64,000 bases of DNA from assembly GCF_023278565.1 (NCBI RefSeq), contig NC_064677.1, positions 4,774,001-4,838,000 of the forward strand, given 5' to 3'. Every line of letters starts with the position of its first letter. Within the stretch, counting starts at the first letter, position 1. Below the pieces are notes generated by a model, which had not been told where the DNA came from, did not search any database, and worked only from the letters and a program-made list of their open reading frames with translations. A program made the position numbers and the translations under genes. The stretch is from Colletotrichum lupini. Lineage: Eukaryota; Ascomycota; Sordariomycetes; Glomerellales; Glomerellaceae. This document shows, piece by piece, positions 57,053 through 64,000 of this stretch.

Positions 57053-60000
57053 GGGCGCAGCTGGGTGCAATTTCGTCTGTACGAGGACTGCAGCCACGGA
57101 AGCGCCAAGCATCGTGAGAACTGGCTGGCTGGACGGAGGCTTGACTAAGCATCCTAGACACGCCAAATCGACAGGGGCCATCGGCATACGATCGAAGACG
57201 ATGACTGATTCGCTGAGTAGGTAGGCCATCGACAAGGATGGTGACCACGGACAGGCAGGTGTAAAGCGCGCTATAGTCCATAGCTTTATCCGTAGAGGAG
57301 AGGCGGAATCCCGCGTGCCGTGCGCAATTCCATGGACCCATTTCCGTGGGAAAGCGTGCCGTGAACATGGACTATTAGTCTATTACCTGGGGATCATGGA
57401 GGAAAAATAAGCCGAATAGTCAGTGTCCATTATTGTGGCTTGGAAGACGATTGTCGACTGGGTTCCGTCTTCTTCATCTCTGTGGTCTCGATAGGTGACG
57501 GGTATCTCCTTCAGCTGCGGCAGAGCAAGGGGGATGATTTGTGTGCTCGTCTTTTTTCATTTCTCTTCGCTTTTCCTGGTCGTTTCTTTTCTCTCCGCGA
57601 GATTCAATGGGATGGGTGCCGGTGGGCTGCGGCTGGAGGCGACGATATTTTGGGTGCAAAGACTTAATAGTCAGGGAGCTGGAGAGAGGACACTGTGGGA
57701 AGTCCGGTTGTGACGGGGGGGTGGTATTATGTGATTCGCTCTCTCGTACGTCTTGGAATCGCCAAGAAAGGCAAGGCTCCTGGTGGGCTTTGATCGCTGC
57801 CATCTCTTCAGAAAGTCGAGAGTCAAGACTCGCACAGGGTTAACTTTGCCCACGTGCTCCCGTTGGCAATTGTGGACGGGCAGAAGGTGGGAAATGAGAG
57901 CTGAGGGGCACAGAGGATCCAGACGGGGGCACTGGGGGGGTTGGCCAAGCTGCGAGGGATCACTCGAGGAAAGCTTGATTCTCTTCCTTTTCTTCCTGTG
58001 GCGCCGTGAGATGTGAGAAGTGGGAAAGAGAAGTCCAGGTCACTTCCTCCGGTACGAATATTCGGACAGACCAAGGTACAAACTACAAAGTGTGCATTTA
58101 GCGGTACCTACCTTACCTATCTCGCAAGATACCTGAGGTAAACTGAGGTGGGCAAGTACGGAAGGTAACCGTTGGTCCTGCCATGGAGTAGGTAACTAAG
58201 GTACCTTAAGCTGTCGTGCTTGCGAGAGAAGCTGCAGCCTCAATAGCAACTATTGCAGGGAAGGTGGGAATCATTGGGGGAAGCACAGCTGGGAAAGCGC
58301 ACCCACGAATCACAGCACACAATCGGCCAATGTGCCGTCCAGATGGGGGCATCGCTTATTACACCAAGTATTCCGTACAGATGTTGGGCTGACCAGACGC
58401 AGGCGCAGAGCAGATGCGGGCTTGCATTCTCAGCTTCAATAGCTTGCTTTGTTCGTTCGCTCTCGATGTTACTTTCCTGCACTTCTCCTGCCTGTCCCCC
58501 CTCCTCTTTCGACCATTGGCAAAATTAGACGAGACAACGGAGTGGAAGCTTGACTTAACAACCTGGCTTCGCTCCCGCAGCCTGTGACGGCAACCGTCGA
58601 GTCTTTCCCCTGACATGCCAATTGGAATCCATACAGACTCCATAGGGAGGCGCCTTTTTTGTCTTTCATGTCTTTCAGGTCTTTCGTCTCTTCTCAACCT
58701 CGGTCGACAAGCAAATCTACGCATGGAACCCCCCGTCCGGCCTTCGGCCGTGACACATGAGATCTACTGGCAAGGATTACCTCCTCTTCAGGTATTTGCA
58801 CTCTGGAGTCTGGAGTCTCTGGGATTCTGCTAGGTTGTTGGGCAGTCTCATTCTCGCATTCAAGTCTGTCTGCGTAGTATGTCTCCTTCTCCATATTCTC
58901 GCGTCCCTCGAATCCCGCGGCCCCTTGAGCTGCCCGTGCAAACACTGACCATCCCTGGCAATAATCGTGTGGGTTGGTGCCCTATGGTCTGCAGAACCCC
59001 CGAAAGGCATGGGCAATCCGCAGCGGAAGGGAAAATCCAGGGGACCTCACCAAACCTGCCTGTCTGCTACGCAGTAACCCGCCAACTAACGCGCCTTTTG
59101 GGTTTGGGCGAGGTGGTAGTGCAGACGATCCAGCTCACCCCCGCGTCCACCTTGGCTCCTCGTCGTTCGATCCTAAAGCGGGATACAGGAGAAAAGATTT
59201 GGAAACCGAGCTGCTCATGATTATGGAGTCGTGCTTTGAGGTGGCCCTCCATATCGCATCTCACTTTTTCGTTTTTCACCGATGATGGATGATGGAGGGG
59301 GCCGAGCAAACCGGGTACCGAAAAGAATGCAGACAAGAACCAGAGCCGCAAGGCCCGCGGGCCTATCAACTCTATGCAAAGAAACGAAGATCGCCAGAAC
59401 ACAGCGCTCGAGATCGGCTACTCGGCAGGCTCTCTCCTCGTTCTTGTTACAGGCCTCCAGAGTCAGTCATCATTCGAGTGTGCCGCTGCCGTTGCCGTTC
59501 CGTGCGTGCCTATCCCATCCCATCTGTCCATTTTGGAGAGAGCGCAGCAGCAAATCACTCGCCAGTCGCCCTTGCTTCTTCACACTGGGGGCCGGAGCTT
59601 AAAGACAAACGATCCTGGGCGCACCTCCTCACCAGAGTCACCACAGTAGGCATGCTGCTATGCTGAGGTACGAATGGACAGGACAGGCCCTGGCGAGGTC
59701 CAGGAGAGAAAAGAAGCTTGCGGCCGACCATGTTTGAATCGAGACACCCGCTTGCTGCATTAAACAGGGTGCACCGCAGCCCACAGGGTCCAGACCATCC
59801 CTGCATCCCTGGCTGAGCCTAGATCCTGGTCCTGGCCTGCCGCCCGAAGGCAGAGGGGGGACAGCGGCCGGTCCCCCAGCACCCGCTTTTTGTGAGGGAA
59901 AGCAGAGAACAGACCAGAGGGGATCTGAGAGAGACTTAGACAAGGAGGACGAGCATGGCCCTGGGCCCTTGATGGCTGGCTGCAGTGGGCTGGCTAGGTC

Positions 60001-61105
60001 TCTCTCGAGAGAAGACGGAGCGAGGGCCAAAAGGTGCGAACAGAAACGCCGCCGTCTTGGGTGAGGCTAATGTCATGTTAATCCCAATGCGTAAAAGGTT
60101 GGGTTTGCTCTCCTTTCTCTCTGTCTCTCTGCTCTGGATCATACATAATAACATTACCACCTCACCCGCCCCATGCCTCTTGTCTCCTGCACAAACATAC
60201 TTGCAGCTACTCACGGATACCCAGTCCCATTTCTGATCAGACCCCATCTCTCCTCACTCCGGACGAGTCGAGGGTGTCTCTTATTCTTCCTATATTACTT
60301 TCAGACCTCGCTCGCCTTGGCACGTCAAATCCCACGAACACCTACCTCTTCCGTTCTGCTCTCAGCCGTCTATCCTTCCGGTCCTCCTCGCTGCCCCCGG
60401 GTCTCACATCTTCCATTAGTCGCCCCGTCCCATCTTCTTCATTCCTCACAACTTGGGAACACACCAGAGCCCGTTACTTGTTTTGTTTCACTCGCCTGCG
60501 AGCTTTCCCGCCCTCCATTACGCTGACTTTTCTGCGCTCGGTTTCGCGCCTCGACTTGTCTCTGGTTGCCCTGCCGCTGTCACCGGATCTCTTTTCCTCT
60601 AATAAATTGGCTTGCCCAGACCTGGACATATATCCCTTCACGTCTCGGCACACCCCGCATCCATTCAAGCATCTTAATACAACACCACTGCCCTCCACCT
60701 TGAACTGCCACCTCCCCTACTGGTCATTTACAATCATCGTAAATTGCCGAACACCGCCTTGGCTTGAGAATATTGGTGGAATCGTTACAGACGCAGTAGT
60801 ACTTGGAGCACACATCCAGCACAAGTCAACAGGTTAATCGCATCAACTCAGACGACCTGCTTCGTTGGAGGAAAGGCAAAGAAAAGGAACCAGGAGGCTT
60901 TCTTTGTGGCTAGAACTACTTCGACATCGACGGACATCGTGGGAAACAGACTTGCCAGTTGAGCATACCTGAACATCATCTGAACCCTCGACAAACAGGA
61001 TTGAGATAAGACACGACGACAAAGACGGAATCTCTTCGCGCATCAAAACACCAACTCTTGTATACATCACAATCACCAATTACCAACCCTAATCACCAAA
61101 AGAAA
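57053..61105. other. Gene-poor DNA and upstream region of the 61.1 kb gene
   Basis: No gene is supported between the transposon and 61106. A cluster of ACCTTACCT, AGGTAAC and AAGGTACCTTAAG motifs lies at 58100-58210. CT-rich sequence from about 60.1 to 61.1 kb gives long Ser/Pro/Leu-rich frames (for example 60274-60837) that look like leader sequence and not protein. The last kilobase probably contains the promoter and 5' leader of the gene at 61106. Confidence 0.45.
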
Positions 61106-61844
61106 ATGAAGCCTTCATCACTACTCTTCGCCCTGGGCTTCACCCAGTTCGGCCTGGCTGCTCCCGTCCCATCAACCATTTCAGATATGGTCTCACACGT
61201 CAAGACCGAGGCACGTCGTCTGACGAGGGTAACACGCGTGTCTATGCACCGCACACGGCCCATCTCTGACGTATATGACATCGAAACCGAGTTCAACAAC
61301 GAGCCAGTAACACCATCCGAGGACATGCCCCCGTCAATCGTCCTCGCCGCACCGCGGCCTCTGAAAACCAGCTACCTCCAATCCCTGTCAAGGCACCCAG
61401 CACCTCACGGCAAGGACAGAGTGGTGGACGTTGTGGGTGACGGAACCCCCGAGACGATTACGCCAATGTCGCTCAAGGATGGCCTGGCGGAGCTGCTGCC
61501 TTCTGGTCGCCTGCCGTCCTGGAAGCAAATCACCCGGCCGACAATGAGGATCTTTGAGCAGCACCCCGATCTGATTGTTCTCGGCGCCGTCATTGCCCTC
61601 GTTCTCGTCCTTTTGGTGCTGGAGTTTGTCGGTACTACCTTCCAAGGGTGAGTTCACATGCGTCAATTAGCTATCAAAGTGCAATCGACTAACATAAGAA
61701 CGCAGAGTACGCCAGCACTATGACCCGCAAGGAGTGATCCGGCTAGAGGTGGACGAGAAGGCGTGCAAGACACCATCGTTCCGATGTGACTCGGTGCCTT
61801 ATCATGACGAGGAGGGGCAGGATGCCGAAGAACCGAGACCATGA
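61106..61844 (+). CDS. Secretory-pathway single-pass membrane protein of unknown function, two exons
   Basis: 226 residues from join(61106..61647, 61706..61844). The 58-base intron has GTGAGT, a CTAAC branch sequence and a CAG acceptor and keeps frame. The ATG at 61106 was chosen over one 16 codons upstream because it opens directly onto a signal peptide. Residues 1-19 are hydrophobic and end Leu-Ala-Ala-Pro, a typical cleavage site. The lumenal or extracellular part (about 20-153) is polar and has no recognised domain. One strong membrane segment lies at about 155-176 (Leu-Gly-Ala-Val-Ile-Ala-Leu-Val-Leu-Val). The exon 2 tail of about 45 residues is charged and contains two Cys, and it would face the cytosol if the orientation is type I. 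I do not recognise the family. Confidence 0.78.
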
Positions 61845-63154
61845 TTCTATGGAAATGGTTTAACCCAGGAAGGAAAACGAAAAAAGAAAAAAACGAAAAC
61901 AACAACACCTACGAGTCTCAGGACTTACGGACTATTTTAATGTGATTACTAGACATTGCGATACCATCTTCTTACTAGTATTGAGCGCGGCGCTGGTTAA
62001 CGGCATGAATAAAAAACAAGGAAAATTTTATAAACAATCATCCTATCTGTACGCTCTCACCTCTGTGAACTTTGAGTGCGGCAAGGAAGTGGCCAGGATA
62101 ATCACAAGGACGTTGAAACTTCACGACAAGAGGGCGGCTCTGAGTTTGAGACGGCGTCGGTGAGTTGCGGAACACCGAAGAGGAACCAGAATCTCTAAGC
62201 TTGGATGGACTGATCTACTTAATCCGAAGTCTTGCAACCTACTACCATAACCTCAAACCATGAGGCACGGTTGAGAAATGGGTCTCAATCTGTTGCGGTG
62301 AGCGTAGGAGATGTTCCACGGTGCTATGCCCGCACCACGTCTGTATCTCGAGTACCGCCTTGAAGGCCAGTATTCTTGGAATTGCACATGCAAGAATTGT
62401 AGTTCAAGTATAACCAACTACCGACCTTCTCACGCAGTCAGATCGAGGGCTCCAGCCCACCTTCCCGGCGTCTGATAAGGCAACTTGTGATGAGATAGCG
62501 GCTATTGCGGCCCGTCTACCTTATAGTAATGTTGCCGAAGTGCCGTGATCCGCCATCGACTACTCCCCCCACCTCCCGGGTTGAAAAGTATCTTTGAGCG
62601 ATCGTTGGAAATGGGAACTACTTGGTACGGAAAAAACGCTAGAATGAATACACTCATGTTCTTGTGGTTGTTGTTGACAAACCCGGGATTCAAGTTCCGC
62701 CCTCGGTAATGCGGCTCAAAGACTGCAACGTGACAACACTCCAAGGTGCGAACTGCTAGAGCCGTCGCCGAAGGTCGAGGCGCGCTTGCGATGCTCTAAG
62801 CTCATACACGCGTCTCCTTTAGATAGTTCCTTTCACTTGATTCATTTACGATGACTTGGTAGAGGCGGAGGGCAGCGGAATACCCACGGGTGCTGTGTCC
62901 GTCCAAGGCGTGAAGCGTAAACCATCATCACGACACCCCTCATGCGGCTATATCAAACAGCTCCCCAATCTTTGCCCCAGCACCACAACCTCCCTCCTAA
63001 TTTTTAATCGAAGCGGAATTCCAAACTTCAGCCAGATTTATTAACAAGGCAATTAATGGTCAGTCTTTTTTTTAGTTGTTGTGTTGGTCACCCGCCAAAC
63101 GCAAGAATCCCCCTCAATCTCACGATATAAGCCCTTACCCTTAGCTTGACTACC
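61845..63154. other. Intergenic DNA before the second 5S gene
   Basis: No gene is supported. Short frames only (up to 80 codons). The first part is the 3' flank of the 61.1 kb gene. The end carries a TATA-like sequence upstream of the 5S gene. Confidence 0.5.
63125..63130 (+). promoter_or_regulatory. TATA-like element upstream of 5S rRNA copy 2
   Basis: GATATAAG centred about 27 to 30 bases before the 5S start. Upstream TATA-type sequences at about this distance are known for Neurospora 5S genes. Copy 1 lacks an equally clear match at the same distance. Confidence 0.4.
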
Positions 63155-63273
63155 ACATACGACCATACCCATTGGAAAACTCGGGATCCCGTCCGCTCTC
63201 CCATAAATAAGCCAATGAGGGCCGGATTAGTAGTTGGGTTGGTGACGACCAGCGAATACCTGGTGTTGTATGT
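63155..63273 (+). rRNA. 5S ribosomal RNA gene, copy 2
   Basis: A 119-base segment with the same ends (ACATACGACC to TGTTGTATGT) and internal promoter sequence as the gene at 32934, followed by TTTTTT. It differs from copy 1 at three positions: CATAAATAAG instead of CATAGATAAG, GGGTTGGTGACG instead of GGGTCGGTGACG, and CGAATACC instead of CGAACACC. The second change keeps a G-U pair in its helix. The flanks of the two copies are unrelated, so they are dispersed single genes. RNA polymerase III product of the large ribosomal subunit. Confidence 0.95.
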
Positions 63274-63797
63274 TTTTTAGATTCTCTTTGGGTGAAGGTA
63301 TCGTCGTTTTGTTGTGGTTGGTGACGATGGGTGGAGTAGGATACGGCTGGGTGCTTTTTGGTGGATGAGGGGTGAATGAGAGGGGTCTTGAGGTAAGTAG
63401 TCAAGGGGAATCATGTAGTCAATAGCAAGTTTAGATAAGCATTGTACATATCCGCTTGTAGTCAAGCTATGCCATAGTTCTTCTTAGGGGAGTTGAGTGG
63501 AGAGAAACGGATGGACAAGGTATGTCTTTGACCAAACCATGAAATGATGCTGGCTGCTAAACTCATCGGATATTTGCTCGACATTGTGGGCCCAGAAACA
63601 GGATGGACAACAGGTATTAAGGACAGGTATTGACCTCACACGATACTTACACGTCGCAAGGCCTGCATTTAGAACTTTGATTTTCTCATATTTGATACGG
63701 CAATGTTGGAACTATCGAGGACGAGCCTATATTCTTTGGCGCGACGTTCCTCTCATACATCCCCATATCTCAACTTAACCACCCCGCCCATGCCTTA
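63274..63797. other. Intergenic DNA between 5S copy 2 and the right-edge gene
   Basis: Gene-free interval of about 520 bases. It probably contains the 3' untranslated region of the minus-strand gene whose stop is at 63798. Nothing else is recognisable. Confidence 0.5.
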
Positions 63798-64000
63798 CTA
63801 GTGGTAAAACAAAGCAAAGGGATACGATCCATCGTTGAGCACGCCCGAGGCAGGCGATATGGAATCCCCTTTCTCCCATAGTTCCTGTTTATATCTTCTC
63901 GAAGCCTCGTCTTCCTCCGCAATTCTCTTCTTTCTGGCCTCTGCCTCCAACGTGGCCTGGTATTGCCTGATGGCGCCGTAGGTGCCGAGGGAGGCGAGGG
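63798..64000 (-). CDS. C-terminal part of a minus-strand gene (partial, runs off right edge)
   Basis: The minus strand is open from the window edge to a TAG at 63800-63798, giving the last 66 residues of a protein whose start lies outside the window. It begins with Leu-Ala-Ser-Leu-Gly-Thr-Tyr-Gly-Ala-Ile, then about 25 residues of charged helix (Glu-Ala-Glu-Ala-Arg-Lys-Lys-Arg-Ile-Ala-Glu-Glu-Asp-Glu), then a Trp-Glu-Lys-Gly segment and a hydrophobic end Pro-Phe-Ala-Leu-Phe-Tyr-His. The helical charge pattern and lack of frame interruptions argue for real coding sequence. The Gly-rich start of the visible part could be the end of a membrane or membrane-adjacent segment. Family not recognised. 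Confidence 0.7.
   Translation of the reverse strand, partial: LASLGTYGAIRQYQATLEAEARKKRIAEEDEASRRYKQELWEKGDSISPASGVLNDGSYPFALFYH

Noticed and set aside
60274..60837. 187-codon plus-strand open frame upstream of the 61.1 kb gene
   Set aside because: Ser/Leu/Pro-rich sequence from a CT-rich leader. No domain and no intron joins it to the signal-peptide gene.
1..64000. CRISPR array, prokaryotic defence system, plasmid or viral genes
   Set aside because: No regularly spaced repeats and no prokaryotic gene organisation. Introns, dispersed 5S genes and RIP show this is fungal nuclear DNA, and no viral protein was recognised.

Overview
The window is nuclear DNA from a filamentous ascomycete (Pezizomycotina, most likely a Sordariomycete). 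The evidence is short GT-AG introns of about 58 to 67 bases, two dispersed single 5S rRNA genes that closely match the Neurospora-type sequence, a HET-domain gene, a tRNA with a short intron, and an AT-rich transposon relic whose in-frame stops look like C-to-T mutation (repeat-induced point mutation, RIP). Genus cannot be read from the sequence.

Layout. Bases 1-24140 are almost free of convincing genes. The left edge holds only the start (or an internal exon) of a His/Gln/Pro-rich minus-strand protein, followed by about 3 kb of pyrimidine-rich leader or promoter sequence and then unremarkable, non-AT-rich DNA with microsatellites. Recognisable genes begin at 24.1 kb: a mitochondrial 2-enoyl thioester reductase (ETR1-like, minus, two exons) and a Ser/Pro-rich protein of unknown function (27.0-27.7 kb, minus). 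A 5S rRNA gene lies at 32.9 kb in a second gene-poor stretch.

The gene-dense core is 38.4-52.0 kb. It has a 1541-residue WD40-RWD-RING protein of the SEA/GATOR2 complex (Sea3/Mtc5/WDR59 type, minus) transcribed divergently from a four-exon Ubc13-type ubiquitin-conjugating enzyme (plus). These are followed by a tRNA-Gly(GCC), a HET-domain protein (minus), two divergent small proteins each with one C-terminal membrane segment, and the PIG-C/Gpi2 subunit of the GPI-GlcNAc transferase (minus).

From 52 to 61 kb no gene can be supported, but a complete and heavily mutated Tc1/mariner-superfamily (Fot1/pogo-like) element of 1887 bp sits at 55164-57050, with 44-base terminal inverted repeats and a TA target duplication. 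A two-exon gene for a secretory-pathway membrane protein lies at 61.1-61.8 kb, a second 5S rRNA gene at 63.15 kb, and the C-terminus of another minus-strand gene runs off the right edge.

The genes are mostly core housekeeping functions (mitochondrial fatty-acid synthesis, nutrient signalling at the vacuole, K63 ubiquitination, GPI-anchor synthesis) with an accessory incompatibility-type gene among them. There is no biosynthetic cluster, CRISPR array or prokaryotic-type system, and I found no clearly novel system. The most informative oddities are the dated transposon, the large gene-poor left arm, and several dispersed palindromic motifs.
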